Positions 33,070 through 42,479 of a stretch of DNA of 62,569 nucleotides are shown in pieces (positions within the stretch are counted from its first letter, which is position 1; every line of letters begins with the position of its first letter). Under the pieces are notes generated by a model. That model worked only from the letters and a program-made list of their open reading frames with translations, was not told the origin of the DNA and did not search any database. Origin of the DNA: Palsa-459 sp035937595. Lineage in GTDB: Bacteria > Actinomycetota > Acidimicrobiia > Acidimicrobiales > RAAP-2. The stretch is from positions 1-62,569 of the forward strand of contig DASZHS010000066.1 of the NCBI GenBank assembly GCA_035937595.1, read 5' to 3'. The translations under genes were made by a program, and so were the position numbers.

Positions 33070-33495
33070 GTGCCGAGCGACGAGGCGACCGAGCGCTACG
33101 AGTTCTTGAGCGACGAGTGGCTCGGGGCGGTGAAGGCGCTGCGCGACGAGTACGCCGCGGAGGGGGCGACGGCCCCCGTCGAGCTGCGCGCCAACCTCGT
33201 CGTGACCGAGGTCCCGTTCTCCTCGAGCGACGTGCTGGCCCACGTGGACACGTCCAAGGGCGGCCTCGTCATCGAGCAGGGCCACCTCGCCGCCCCCGAC
33301 CTCACGGTCCAGGTCGACTGGGCGACCGCAAAGGCGCTCCTGGTGGACGGCAACCCGTCGGCCGCGATGAGCGCCTTCATGGAGGGCAAGATCCGGATCG
33401 AGGGCGACGTCGCCAAGCTCATGTCGCTGCAGTCGGGCATCGTCGACGCTTCCACCCAGCAGGCCGCGAGGCGGATCCGCGCGCTGACCAGGTAG
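33070..33495 (+). CDS. SCP2 sterol-transfer-like protein
   Basis: A 141-residue lipid-binding protein of the SCP2 superfamily. It has strands around LRANLVVTEVPFSSSDVLAH, the DLTVQVDWATAKALLVDG core, and AFMEGKIRIEGDVAKLMSLQ, the usual family end. Actinobacterial SCP2 proteins may bind fatty acyl-CoA or steroids. It starts with GTG, diverges from the esterase (36-base gap) and converges on the MFS gene. Confidence 0.85.
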   Translation: MPSDEATERYEFLSDEWLGAVKALRDEYAAEGATAPVELRANLVVTEVPFSSSDVLAHVDTSKGGLVIEQGHLAAPDLTVQVDWATAKALLVDGNPSAAMSAFMEGKIRIEGDVAKLMSLQSGIVDASTQQAARRIRALTR

Positions 33496-33516
33496 GCGCC
33501 CCGCGGTGTGGCCCCG

Positions 33517-35127
33517 TCAGGCCTCGGCGGTCGCGACGACCGCGGCGCGGGGGGCGGCGCGCAGGCACACGGCGGCCACGAGCGAGACGCCGGCGAGCCC
33601 CGCCCCCACGAGGAACGGGATGCGGAACGTGGCGAGCAGCTGCGCCGGCGAGGCGTCCGACGTGAGGCCGCGGTGGTGCTGGATCTCCTGCTGCAGCGTG
33701 GCGAGCACCTGGATCCCCGCGACCTCGCCCACCTGCATGGCCAGGATCTGCGCGGCCGACATCACCCCGAAGTCCTCCTCGCGGACCTCGTTCGCCATCG
33801 TGGACGACGTCGCCGGCATCGCGACGCCCATCCCGAACCCCGAGAGCGCGAGCGCGATCAGGAGCCAGACGAGCGGCGTCGAGGGGGCGAGCGACGCGAA
33901 GAGCAGCAACGAGGCGCACAGGGCGCCCGTGCCGAGGATCGCAGAGGTGCGCTCGCCGATCCGCACCGCGGCGTAGCCCGCGATCGGCGAGCAGATTGCG
34001 AAGGTCAGCGGGCGCGCGATCGTGACGAGGCCGACCTTCGTGTACGAGAAGCCGTAGCCGAGCTCCATGAGCAGCGGCGCCAGGAAGAACGCCCCGAAGT
34101 ACGCGAAGTTGGACGAGCACCGCAGCACGATCGGGAGCGTGAAGTTGCGGCGCGCGAAGTACTCGGGCGGGATCAACGGGTTGGCCGAGGTGCCGAGGCG
34201 CCGCACGAAGACGGCCACGCCGACGACGGTCGCGACCCAGCACAGGAACGCGCCCGGGCTCAGCCAGCCGATGACGTGGCCGAGCGAGAGCCCGAGCATG
34301 AGCGTCGTGACCGACAGCGACAGCGCCCAGGACCCCACCCAGTCCGTCGCCCGGAACGCGCGCACGGCGTCCGCGCGGTCGGGCTCCTCGGTCCTCGCGC
34401 GACGCGGGAGCACGACGACGACCACGCACAGCGCGACGGCGAGCAGGACCAGCTGGATCCAAAAGAGCGCCCGCCACCCGAAGTACTGGATGATCGGCGA
34501 GCCGATCGACACCCCGAGCACCGGGCCGCCGGCGCCGACGAGCGACCACCAGCCCATGGCCTTCACCCGCTCGCGCGGCGGGAACGACGACATGATCAGC
34601 GCCATCGACGCGGTCCCGGTCGCCGCGCCCTGGACCCCGTCGAGGGTGCGGGCGAGGATCAGGATCCCCGCCGTCGGCGCGAGGGCGGTGAGCACCGCCG
34701 ACACCATCGCGCCGAGCAGCCCGAGGAGGTAGAGGCGGCGGTGGCCGAAGACGTCGCCGAGCTTGCCGAAGAGCGGCGCCGCGAGGCCGTAGGCGAGGAG
34801 CGGGCCGATCATGGTCCAGGTGAGCACCGTCGTCGACGTGTGGAACTCGCCCGCGACCCTCGGCAGCGCGACGATGAAGACGGTGAAGGTGAAGTTGAGC
34901 GCGAGGAGCCCGGCGAGGAGTGCGGAGAGCACCCACCACCGGTGGCGCCCCGAGGTGACGGCACGGCGCTGGACGCGCGTCGTGACCAGCGCGAGCCAGT
35001 TGAGGTCCGAGCCGACCTCCGAGCCGTTCGCGCCGAACTCCCACGCGGCGGGGTCGCTGCGCGCGTCGAGGAGGTCGGCGGGGTCGTCGAGGCGCGCGTG
35101 CCCCTCGGCCGGGGACGGCGGGGTCAC
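33517..35127 (-). CDS. MFS drug exporter (DHA2/EmrB-type)
   Basis: A 536-residue major-facilitator transporter. A ~65-residue soluble N-terminal extension precedes the first helix (WWVLSALLAGLLALNFTFTV). MFS motif A is LFGKLGDVFGHRRLYL, and the motif-C-like segment is LVGAGGPVLGVSIGSPI. It likely has 12-14 helices with proton-driven efflux. The GTG start overlaps the SDR stop as GTGA, so the two are co-translated. The substrate is unknown; antiport of a product made by the SDR pathway is possible. Confidence 0.87.
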   Translation of the reverse strand: MTPPSPAEGHARLDDPADLLDARSDPAAWEFGANGSEVGSDLNWLALVTTRVQRRAVTSGRHRWWVLSALLAGLLALNFTFTVFIVALPRVAGEFHTSTTVLTWTMIGPLLAYGLAAPLFGKLGDVFGHRRLYLLGLLGAMVSAVLTALAPTAGILILARTLDGVQGAATGTASMALIMSSFPPRERVKAMGWWSLVGAGGPVLGVSIGSPIIQYFGWRALFWIQLVLLAVALCVVVVVLPRRARTEEPDRADAVRAFRATDWVGSWALSLSVTTLMLGLSLGHVIGWLSPGAFLCWVATVVGVAVFVRRLGTSANPLIPPEYFARRNFTLPIVLRCSSNFAYFGAFFLAPLLMELGYGFSYTKVGLVTIARPLTFAICSPIAGYAAVRIGERTSAILGTGALCASLLLFASLAPSTPLVWLLIALALSGFGMGVAMPATSSTMANEVREEDFGVMSAAQILAMQVGEVAGIQVLATLQQEIQHHRGLTSDASPAQLLATFRIPFLVGAGLAGVSLVAAVCLRAAPRAAVVATAEA

Positions 35128-36002
35128 TGCAGGAGCTTTGGCAGCCCCGCCTCCAGCTCGTCGATCGTGAACCGGTCGCCCTTCTCGAGCGTCTCGGTCA
35201 TCGTCCAGTTCTGGAACAGCCGGATCACGCCCCCCTGGACGAAGAAGACCTTGCCCGACGCGGGGCAGTTCTCGGTCGCGAGCCACGCGACGAGCGGCGA
35301 GATGTTGGCGGGGTCCCACACGTCGAAGCGCGACACGTCCTCGGGCGGGGCGATGGCGTCGACGAGCGCGGGCGTGGACTCGGTCATCCGCGTGCGCGCG
35401 GCCGGCGCGATCGCGTTGGCCCGCACGCCGTAGCGGCCGAGCTCGTCGGCGATGATGACGGTGAACGCGGCGATGCCGGCCTTCGCCGCACCGTAGTTCG
35501 ACTGGCCGATGTTGCCGAGGAGCCCGGACGTCGACGAGGTGTTGATGATGCTCGCCTTGACCTCGTGGCCCTCCTTCGCGCGTTCGCGCCAGTAGGTCGC
35601 GGCGTGCCGCGCCGGCACGAAGTGTCCCTTCAGGTGCACCCGCATGACGGCGTCCCAGTCCTCCTCGGAGAGGTTGACGAGCACGCGGTCGCGCAGGATG
35701 CCGGCGTTGTTGACGAGGACGTGCAGGTCGCCGAACTCGGTGACCGCGCTCTTGATGAGGTTCTCGCCGCCGGCCCAGTCCGCGACGTCGTCGTGGTTCG
35801 CGACGGCCTCGCCGCCGAAGGACCGGATCTCCTCGACGACCTGCTCGGCGGCCGACGTCGTCTCGGCCTCGCCGTGGAGCCCGCCGCCGAGGTCGTTGAC
35901 GACGACCTTTGCGCCCTCCGCGGCGAACAGGAGGGCGTGCTCGCGCCCGATGCCGCGCCCGGCGCCCGTGATGATCGCCACGCGGCCGTCCAGTGCACCC
36001 AT
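35124..36002 (-). CDS. Short-chain dehydrogenase (hydroxyacyl-CoA type)
   Basis: A 292-residue NAD(P) enzyme with TGAGRGIG (cofactor), NNAGILRD, the Ser in IINTSSTSG and the catalytic SNYGAAK box. The extended C terminus and NDLGGGLHGEAETTSAA at the second strand are typical of the HSD17B4/3-hydroxyacyl-CoA dehydrogenase subgroup of actinobacteria. ATG 36002 has a GGAGGAGG site. It is coupled to the MFS gene. The substrate is probably a CoA thioester, which is inference. Confidence 0.88.
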   Translation of the reverse strand: MGALDGRVAIITGAGRGIGREHALLFAAEGAKVVVNDLGGGLHGEAETTSAAEQVVEEIRSFGGEAVANHDDVADWAGGENLIKSAVTEFGDLHVLVNNAGILRDRVLVNLSEEDWDAVMRVHLKGHFVPARHAATYWRERAKEGHEVKASIINTSSTSGLLGNIGQSNYGAAKAGIAAFTVIIADELGRYGVRANAIAPAARTRMTESTPALVDAIAPPEDVSRFDVWDPANISPLVAWLATENCPASGKVFFVQGGVIRLFQNWTMTETLEKGDRFTIDELEAGLPKLLQ

Positions 36003-36090
36003 CGCGGCCTCCTCCCCTCGGCGCCCAACACTACCGAGGTGACGAGGGGTGACTCCGCGGCGCACGAGGCGCACGGCGCCGCGGCGTGGC

Positions 36091-36110
36091 GCGGGTTAGC
36101 GCGGGTTAGC
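36091..36110. repeat. 10-bp tandem duplication over a stop codon
   Basis: GCGGGTTAGC occurs twice in a row. The minus strand therefore carries TAA twice; the first one met (36106-36108) ends the membrane protein. Confidence 0.6.
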
Positions 36111-36864
36111 CGGTCGTCGCGCCGGTGGGCCCGCCGCTGCCCGGCGGCGCGGCGCCGTCCTGCGGCGCGCGGCGCAGCGGCCCCAGCTCGCCCATGAGCC
36201 GCAGGGCCTTCGGGGCGAAGCGCTGGTGGGAGGTGAAGATCGCGCCGGCGAGCACGACGAGGACGAGCGCCTGGAGCAGCCCGCGCTCGGTCACGATACG
36301 GCTCGAGCTCGCGAGGAAGATCCTCGGCGAGATGAGCCCGCAGAGCATCCAGATCGCCGAGGAGAGCGCGAGCACGACGATGATGATCGAGATGAAGCAG
36401 ACGAGCGCGACGTAGCTGCGCATCACGCGCTTGGTGGGACCGGAGGGGTTGGCCTCGGCGTCGGCGAGCGCGCTCCCCCGCTGGAGGTGCAGCACGCAGG
36501 CGCCGCCGGCGACGACGACGAGGATCCCGCCGAGCACGCAGGCCCGGATCGCCGCGTCGCGGTAGGAGTAGGACGGGACCGGGAACGGCAGCACGGTGCC
36601 GAAGGGCGAGGGGTGGCTGCCGATGAGGTCGATCAGGGAGTTCGCCGCGACGATGATGCCGAAGTAGGCGATCCACAGGAACAGGAAGCCCGCCGAGAAC
36701 AGGTACGCCGAGATCGGTCGGCTGCCGGTCGGGTCCTGGTCGGTCCGGTTGCCGACCGCCACGATGAAGATCATCGCGAGCACGCCGACCACCACGACGA
36801 AGACCAGGATCTCGACGACGGTCGCGATGAGCGGCACCGCGCCGAGCAGTGAGGTCACGTTCAC
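36106..36864 (-). CDS. Membrane protein of unknown function
   Basis: A 252-residue protein with about six predicted membrane helices, the first at VPLIATVVEILVFVVVVGVL and later ones at FSAGFLFLWIAYFGIIVAAN and SIIIVVLALSSAIWMLCGLI. The C-terminal tail is Pro/Gly-rich and cytoplasmic. I chose GTG 36864 because GAGGAG lies 6 bases upstream; GTG 36870 abuts that site. No named family is recognised. It is 78 bases downstream of the Cys-motif gene on the same strand. Confidence 0.65.
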   Translation of the reverse strand: MNVTSLLGAVPLIATVVEILVFVVVVGVLAMIFIVAVGNRTDQDPTGSRPISAYLFSAGFLFLWIAYFGIIVAANSLIDLIGSHPSPFGTVLPFPVPSYSYRDAAIRACVLGGILVVVAGGACVLHLQRGSALADAEANPSGPTKRVMRSYVALVCFISIIIVVLALSSAIWMLCGLISPRIFLASSSRIVTERGLLQALVLVVLAGAIFTSHQRFAPKALRLMGELGPLRRAPQDGAAPPGSGGPTGATTG

Positions 36865-36942
36865 GCGCACCTCCTCGTGGCCCCGTCTCGGGGCTCGCTC
36901 GAACGCTACGGCCAGCCTGCGGCGGTGTCGGGGATCCCCGGG

Positions 36943-37251
36943 TCAGCGGCGACGCCCGACGAACCGGGACCAGAAGTCGTGGTCGCGGGCGTGCGCGTGG
37001 AAGTGGTCCGGGATGTTGCGCATGTGGTCGTCGATCCGGTAGCCGCCCTCGCCGAAGCGCGCGTCGGCGACGGCGCGCAGCGCGGCGGTCATCTGCGCGA
37101 GGACGTCGGGCGGGGGCTCGGTCGCGTGCACGCGCCAGACGACCATCGGGACCTCGCAGATCTCGCAGTCGGCCACCCAGCAGACGTCGTCATCGTGGTA
37201 CCAGGTCGTCATCTTGGCCGCCTGGCACAGGTCGCAGCCCTCGGCGGGCAC
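36943..37251 (-). CDS. Small Cys-motif protein downstream of PASTA kinase
   Basis: A 102-residue protein. It opens with CDLCQAAKMTTWYHDDDVCW, then ADCEICEVPMVVWRVHATEP, and ends with IDDHMRNIPDHFHAHARDHD. Two CxxC pairs plus clustered His point to a zinc- or metal-binding fold; the central PMVVWRVH segment recalls HIT-like proteins but lacks the HxHxH triad. The GTG start lies 2 bases after the kinase stop, so the genes are coupled. This looks like an actinobacterial family of unknown function. Confidence 0.7.
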   Translation of the reverse strand: MPAEGCDLCQAAKMTTWYHDDDVCWVADCEICEVPMVVWRVHATEPPPDVLAQMTAALRAVADARFGEGGYRIDDHMRNIPDHFHAHARDHDFWSRFVGRRR

Positions 37252-37253
37252 GG

Positions 37254-39284
37254 TCAGGTGCCGTAGAGCGTGACCGAGGACCCCGCGGGGACCTCCGTGC
37301 CGGCGGGCGGCTGGGTCGTCCAGCTGTGCGACGTCGTCGGCCCGTGGACCGCCACGACGGTGAGCCCCGCGTGCACGATGATCGCCTCGGCGGTGCTGAG
37401 GCTCGCGTGGCCGAGCGACGGCACCGTCGCCGGCGCCCCCTTCGAGACGACGACGGCCACCGACCTGCCGGGGAGCAGCTTGGTCGTCGCCGCCGGCACC
37501 GTCGTGATCACGTTGCCCGCGTGCACGAGCCGGGAGAACTCGTAGCTGACGACGGGGTTGAACCCCGCCTGCTGGAGCGTGGATACGGCCTGGATGCCCG
37601 GGAGGCCGACCACGCCGGGGACCGGGACGGGTGGCGGCCCCTTGGACAGCTCGACGATGAGCGCGGAGCCGTAGGCGGCCGTGGCGGGGTTGAACAGGTT
37701 GCCGGCGTACACCCCGATCGCGAGCCCCCTCGGGACGGTGGCGGAGAACGCCGCGTTCGACAGCGGGCACGTCGCGCTGAAGCCGGCGCGCTTGAGCGTG
37801 GCGATGGCCTGGGCGCAGGTCTTGTCGACGACCGAGGGGAGCCGGACGGCGGGCGGTCCCGAGGACAAGATGACGTGGAGCTTGGTCCCCGCGGCGGCCA
37901 TGAGACCCGGGGTGGGCTCCTGCTTCATCACGGTGTTGTACGGGAGGATCTTCGAGGGCCCGTAGCCGGCGACGACCAGCACGTCGCCGTGGGCGGCACC
38001 GGCGAGCGACTGCGCGGTCGCGAGCGTCGAGCCCACGACGAGGGGAACCGCGTAGGTGGGCGTCGCGAACGGGTTCGCCGCGACGACACCGCCGGCGGCA
38101 CCGCCGAGCAGCAGCACGAGCGCGACGACGGCGACCGGCCAGCGGCGCCGACGACGCACGGCGGCGGTGACGGGCGGCTCCGCCGGTGGCGGGACCTCGG
38201 CCCGCGCGGCCGAGGGCGCCGGCTCCGGCGCGGGCGTCGGCGCGGCGAGCGGCGCGCCCACGACGGTCGTGTCGGGCAGCGGCCCCACCTCGGTGACGTC
38301 GTCGCGGGCGGCCGGGGGCGCCGGTGCCGGCGCCGCCGCCGCTGGGGTGTGCCCGCGTCCTCCGACGGCGCGGTGCTGGCCGGAGAGCTCGGCGGGACTG
38401 GGCGGCTGGAAGCCGATGGTCGAGGGGGCGCGGCCCTCGCGCGCGGACGTCGGCTCGAGGGGCAGCTCGCGGGAGAGGGCCTCCAGCCGGGCGTGCAGCT
38501 CGGCCGCGTCGATCCGCTGGGCGGGGTCGGGGGCCGTCGCCGCGCGGAGCACGCCTTCGAGGTCGCCGAGGGCCGGGTGGAAGGGCAAGGTCGCACCGAT
38601 GCGCGCGTTGAGCGTCGCGACCTGGGTGTCCGCAGAGAACGGCACCTCGCCGGTCACGCACTCGTAGAGCACGAGGGCGAGCGAGTACACGTCGGCCTTG
38701 CCGTCGACGGGGCGGCCCTGGGCCTGCTCCGGCGACGTGTAGCGCACGGTGCCGATGAGGCCCCCCGAGGGCTCGGTCCACGCCGCCTCGGCGATCGCGC
38801 GAGCGACGCCGAAGTCCGCGACCCGGACGCGCCCGGCGTCGTCGAACAGGAGGTTCGCCGGCTTCACGTCGCGGTGGACGAACCCACGCGCGTGGGCGTA
38901 GGCGAGGCCGTCCGCCGCCTGGGTGCCGATCGAGACGGTCTGCTCCGGCGTCAGGCGGCCCCTCGCGTCGAGGAGGTCGCGCAGCGACCCCCCCGAGAGG
39001 TACTCGGTGACCAGCCACGCGTCGCCGTCGGCCTCGCCCCAGTCGAAGACGCGGAGCACGTGGGGGTGGTTGAGCCCCGCCACGGCGACCGCCTCGGCCC
39101 GGAAGCGCCGCTCGAACGCGTCGTCGTTGGCGAGGCCCGCGCGCAGGACCTTGACCGCGACCTCGCGTCGCAGCGACTGGTCCTCGGCAAGGTAGACGGA
39201 CGCGGACGCGCCCGCGCCGAGCGGGCGCGTGAGCAGGTAGCGGTCGCCGAGGAGGGCGCCGGTCGGGGTGTCGGTGGTGCGCAT
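37254..39284 (-). CDS. PASTA-domain serine/threonine protein kinase
   Basis: A transmembrane receptor kinase that senses peptidoglycan fragments. The cytoplasmic kinase domain (residues ~15-270) has the Gly loop GAGASASVY, Lys45, HRDVKPANLL with Asp139, DFGVA and the GTVRYTSPEQA activation end. A Pro/Ala-rich linker leads to a membrane helix (382-403). Four PASTA units follow, opening near VPLVVGSTL, LPSVVDKTC, VPGVVGLPG and VPSLGHASL. In related actinobacteria such kinases control cell-wall growth and division. It is 56 bases downstream of ligA on the same strand. Confidence 0.94.
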   Translation of the reverse strand: MRTTDTPTGALLGDRYLLTRPLGAGASASVYLAEDQSLRREVAVKVLRAGLANDDAFERRFRAEAVAVAGLNHPHVLRVFDWGEADGDAWLVTEYLSGGSLRDLLDARGRLTPEQTVSIGTQAADGLAYAHARGFVHRDVKPANLLFDDAGRVRVADFGVARAIAEAAWTEPSGGLIGTVRYTSPEQAQGRPVDGKADVYSLALVLYECVTGEVPFSADTQVATLNARIGATLPFHPALGDLEGVLRAATAPDPAQRIDAAELHARLEALSRELPLEPTSAREGRAPSTIGFQPPSPAELSGQHRAVGGRGHTPAAAAPAPAPPAARDDVTEVGPLPDTTVVGAPLAAPTPAPEPAPSAARAEVPPPAEPPVTAAVRRRRRWPVAVVALVLLLGGAAGGVVAANPFATPTYAVPLVVGSTLATAQSLAGAAHGDVLVVAGYGPSKILPYNTVMKQEPTPGLMAAAGTKLHVILSSGPPAVRLPSVVDKTCAQAIATLKRAGFSATCPLSNAAFSATVPRGLAIGVYAGNLFNPATAAYGSALIVELSKGPPPVPVPGVVGLPGIQAVSTLQQAGFNPVVSYEFSRLVHAGNVITTVPAATTKLLPGRSVAVVVSKGAPATVPSLGHASLSTAEAIIVHAGLTVVAVHGPTTSHSWTTQPPAGTEVPAGSSVTLYGT

Positions 39285-39340
39285 CGATGGCCCACGCTGA
39301 CGATACTGACCAGTACCTCGCGAACGGTGGACTCAGGCCG

Positions 39341-41374
39341 TCAGATCTCGCCCGACGCGAGCAGCGCGTCGAAGCGCTCCCCCGGCACGATCGGCACGCC
39401 GAGGTCCGTCGCCTTCGTGAGCTTGGCCGCGCCCGGGCCCTCTCCGACGACGACGCAGAACGTCTTCTTCGACACCGAGCCGGGCGACGTGCCGCCCCGC
39501 GCCTCGATCGCCGCGGTCGCCCCGTCGCGCGTGTAGCCCGGGACGGTGCCGGTGACGACGACCGCCTTCCCCGCGAGCGTCTGGGGCACCGAGGGCGCCG
39601 CGCTCTCCTCGGTGGTCGTGAGCCCGAGGACGACCAGCCGGTCGAGGACGACGACGTTCGCCGGGTTGTGGACGAACGCCTCGATGCTCTCGGCGATCAC
39701 CTCGCCGACGCCGTCGATCGCGGACAGCGTCGCGACGTCGGCGGCGCGGATCGCGGCGAGCGAGCCCATCGCCCCCGCCACGGCCTTGGCGCCGGTCGGG
39801 CCGAGATGCCGGATGCCGAGGCCGACGAGCAGCCGGCTCAGCGGCCTCGCCCGCGACTCATCGATGGCCGCGACGAGGTTCGCCGCCGACAGCGCGCCCA
39901 TCCCCTCGAGGCCGGCCAGCTGCTCCTCGCGCAAGAGGTAGAGGTCTGCCACGTCGGCCACGAGGCGCTCGGCCGTCAGCTGGACGACGCGTTGCTCGCC
40001 GAGTCCCTCGATGTCCATGGCGGAGCGCGACGCGAAGTGCGCGAGTCGCTGCACACGCTGGGCGGGGCAGTCGAGGTTCGTGCAGTACGTGTCGGCCTCG
40101 CCCTCGAGGCGGACGAGTGGACCACCGCACGCAGGGCACACCGTGGGGAACGTCCAGCGCTTCGGGCGACGTCCGGTGCTCTGGACGTGGGCCACGACCT
40201 CGGGGATGACGTCGCCGGCCTTTCGCACGATGACGAGATCCTTCGGCCGCACGTCTTTGAGCACGACCTGGTCCTCGTTGTGCAGCGTCGCCAACGACAC
40301 CGTCGACCCACCCACGAACACCGGCTCGAGGACGGCGAACGGCGTCGCGCGTCCCGTCCTTCCGATCGAGATCTGGATCGCGAGCAGCCGTGTCGTGCGC
40401 TCCTCGGGCGGCAGCTTGCGCGCGATCGCCCATCGTGGCGCCCGGGACGTCGCCCCCGCACGCTCGCGCAGGTCGAGGTCGTCCACCTTCACGACCACGC
40501 CGTCGACGTCGTAGGCGAAGTCGTGGCGGTGCACCTCGACCCACGCGCAGCGATCCAGCACCGCGTCGAGCCCGCGCACCGAGACCGTCTCGGCGGCGGT
40601 GTGGAAGCCGGCGTCGCGAAAGGCAGCGAGGGTGGCGGCGTGCGACCGTGCGGCGAACGCGCTCGACGGTGGGGCCTCGAGCGCCCCGAGCTGGTAGGCG
40701 ATGAAGGCGAGCGGCCGCGCAGCGGTCACCCGGGGGTCCTTCTGGCGGAGCGACCCCGCCGCGGCGTTCCTCGGGTTCACGAACTGGCGCAGCCCCTCGC
40801 TCGCCTGGCGCTCGTTGAGCCTCGCGAACTCCTCGAGGGGCAGGTAGATCTCGCCGCGCACCTCGACGAGGCTCGGGACTCCGCGGCCGCCCAGCGCGTC
40901 GGGCACGCTCGGGATGGTGGCCACGTTCGCCGTCACGTCCTCGCCGACGACCCCGTCGCCCCTCGTCGCCGCCTGGACGAAATGGCCGCGCTCGTAGGTG
41001 ATCGACATCGCGAGCCCGTCGATCTTCGGCTCGACAGAGAACTGCACGTCCCCTAGCGCGTCACGCCCGAGGACCCGGGCCAAGCGCACGGACCACGCGC
41101 GCAGCTCGTCGTCGTCAAAGGCGTTGTCGAGGCTCATCATCGGCACGCGGTGCCGCACCGCGGAGAAAGTCGCGCTCGGCGCGGCGCCCACGCCGCCCGT
41201 CGGCGACGCCGCCGTGGCGAGCTCGGGGTGCTCGGCCTCGAGCCGGCGCAGCTCCACGACGAGCGCGTCGTAGTCCGCGTCGGGAATGGTTGGCTCGTCG
41301 TGGACGAAGTACGCCTCGTTGTGCCGCTCGATCTCCTCGCGCAGCTCCTTCGCGCGCCGGGCGACGTCGCTCAC
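39341..41374 (-). CDS. ligA: NAD-dependent DNA ligase
   Basis: The replicative ligase. The 677-residue protein has the Ia NMN-binding region (YDALVVELRRLE), the adenylation Lys in VEPKIDGLAMS, GEIYLP, the OB-fold, the four-Cys zinc finger (CPACGG and CTNLDCPAQR), HhH repeats and a C-terminal BRCT domain (GKAVVVTGTVPGYTRDGA). GTG 41374 overlaps the mnmA stop as GTGA. The cell thus has LigA for replication and a LigD-type ligase for end joining. Confidence 0.96.
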   Translation of the reverse strand: MSDVARRAKELREEIERHNEAYFVHDEPTIPDADYDALVVELRRLEAEHPELATAASPTGGVGAAPSATFSAVRHRVPMMSLDNAFDDDELRAWSVRLARVLGRDALGDVQFSVEPKIDGLAMSITYERGHFVQAATRGDGVVGEDVTANVATIPSVPDALGGRGVPSLVEVRGEIYLPLEEFARLNERQASEGLRQFVNPRNAAAGSLRQKDPRVTAARPLAFIAYQLGALEAPPSSAFAARSHAATLAAFRDAGFHTAAETVSVRGLDAVLDRCAWVEVHRHDFAYDVDGVVVKVDDLDLRERAGATSRAPRWAIARKLPPEERTTRLLAIQISIGRTGRATPFAVLEPVFVGGSTVSLATLHNEDQVVLKDVRPKDLVIVRKAGDVIPEVVAHVQSTGRRPKRWTFPTVCPACGGPLVRLEGEADTYCTNLDCPAQRVQRLAHFASRSAMDIEGLGEQRVVQLTAERLVADVADLYLLREEQLAGLEGMGALSAANLVAAIDESRARPLSRLLVGLGIRHLGPTGAKAVAGAMGSLAAIRAADVATLSAIDGVGEVIAESIEAFVHNPANVVVLDRLVVLGLTTTEESAAPSVPQTLAGKAVVVTGTVPGYTRDGATAAIEARGGTSPGSVSKKTFCVVVGEGPGAAKLTKATDLGVPIVPGERFDALLASGEI

Positions 41375-42441
41375 GCCGCGGCGAGGACGCGGCGCGCCAC
41401 GGTCGCCGCGCCGATGACGAGGTCGGGGTCGTCGCGGTCGTAGAAGACGGCCAGCTGCCCCGCCGCCACCGGGCGGCCGGGCCGGTCCAGCTCGGCACCG
41501 CTCCCGTCCGCGGAGAGCACCGCACCTGCGGGGACGCCGTGCGCCGAGGTCTGCACGAGCACCGCGGCGGGGAGGGGCAGGGGCGCGCCCGACCAGCTGA
41601 GCGAGCCCGCGGCGAGGGCGACGTGGGCGACGGGGAGGTCCTCGCCCGCCGCGACCGTCACCGTCCCGGTCGCCACGTCCACGTCGGTCACGTAGCGCAC
41701 CGCCCCGCCGGGTCCGGTGCCGATCCCGCGTCGCTGCCCGACGGTCAGCAGCTCGACCGCCGGGACCGACCCGAGCCGGTCGCCCGTCGCGCGCTCGACG
41801 ACCGTGCCGGCGGTGAGCGCCAGGCGCTCGGCGAGGAACGCGCCGCGCCCGCGCCGCGGGATGAAGCAGACCTCCTGGCTGTCGGGCTTGGCCGCGGTGC
41901 GCAGCCCGAGCGCGCGGGCGCGGGCGCGGACCTCGGGCTTCGTCAGCTCGCCGACGGGCAGGAGCAGTCGGGCGAGCTGTCCCGGACCGAGGAACCCGAG
42001 GACGTAGCTCTGGTCCTTGGCAGCGTCGGCACCACGGCGCAGCTCGGGCGTGGCGGTGCCGCGCACGACCCGGGCGTGGTGGCCGGTCGCCACCGCGTCG
42101 AACCCGAGCCGCGAGGCGCGCGCGAGCAGCTCGCCGAACTTGATCGAGCGGTTGCACGCGACGCAGGGGTTCGGGGTCTCGCCCCGGGCGTGCGCGTCGA
42201 CGTAGGGGTCGACCACCGTCGCCGAGAACTGCTCCGCGAGGTTGAAGACGTGGTGCTCGACGCCCAGCACCTGGGCGACGCGCCGGGCGTCCTCGACGTC
42301 GGCGGCCGAGCAGCACCCGGCGTCGGACTCGCCGCCCCAGAGCTTGAGCGTGCACCCGACGACGTCGTGCCCCTCGTCACGGAGGAGCGCCACGGCGACG
42401 GACGAGTCCACGCCGCCCGACATCGCGACCAACACCCGCAC
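41371..42441 (-). CDS. mnmA: tRNA 2-thiouridylase
   Basis: MnmA thiolates U34 of Lys, Glu and Gln tRNAs. The 356-residue protein has the PP-loop MSGGVDSS, the catalytic Cys in NPCVACNRSIKFG, the second Cys in DSQEVCFIPRR, and GIGTGPGGAVRYV toward the end. It follows a cysteine desulfurase gene by 38 bases, which can supply sulfur, and its stop overlaps the ligA start. The GTG start at 42441 is 18 bases before the ATG of MSGGVDSS. Confidence 0.94.
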   Translation of the reverse strand: MRVLVAMSGGVDSSVAVALLRDEGHDVVGCTLKLWGGESDAGCCSAADVEDARRVAQVLGVEHHVFNLAEQFSATVVDPYVDAHARGETPNPCVACNRSIKFGELLARASRLGFDAVATGHHARVVRGTATPELRRGADAAKDQSYVLGFLGPGQLARLLLPVGELTKPEVRARARALGLRTAAKPDSQEVCFIPRRGRGAFLAERLALTAGTVVERATGDRLGSVPAVELLTVGQRRGIGTGPGGAVRYVTDVDVATGTVTVAAGEDLPVAHVALAAGSLSWSGAPLPLPAAVLVQTSAHGVPAGAVLSADGSGAELDRPGRPVAAGQLAVFYDRDDPDLVIGAATVARRVLAAA

Positions 42442-42479
42442 CGGGTCATTGTGGCAGAGGGGGGCGACGCGACCCCCGC

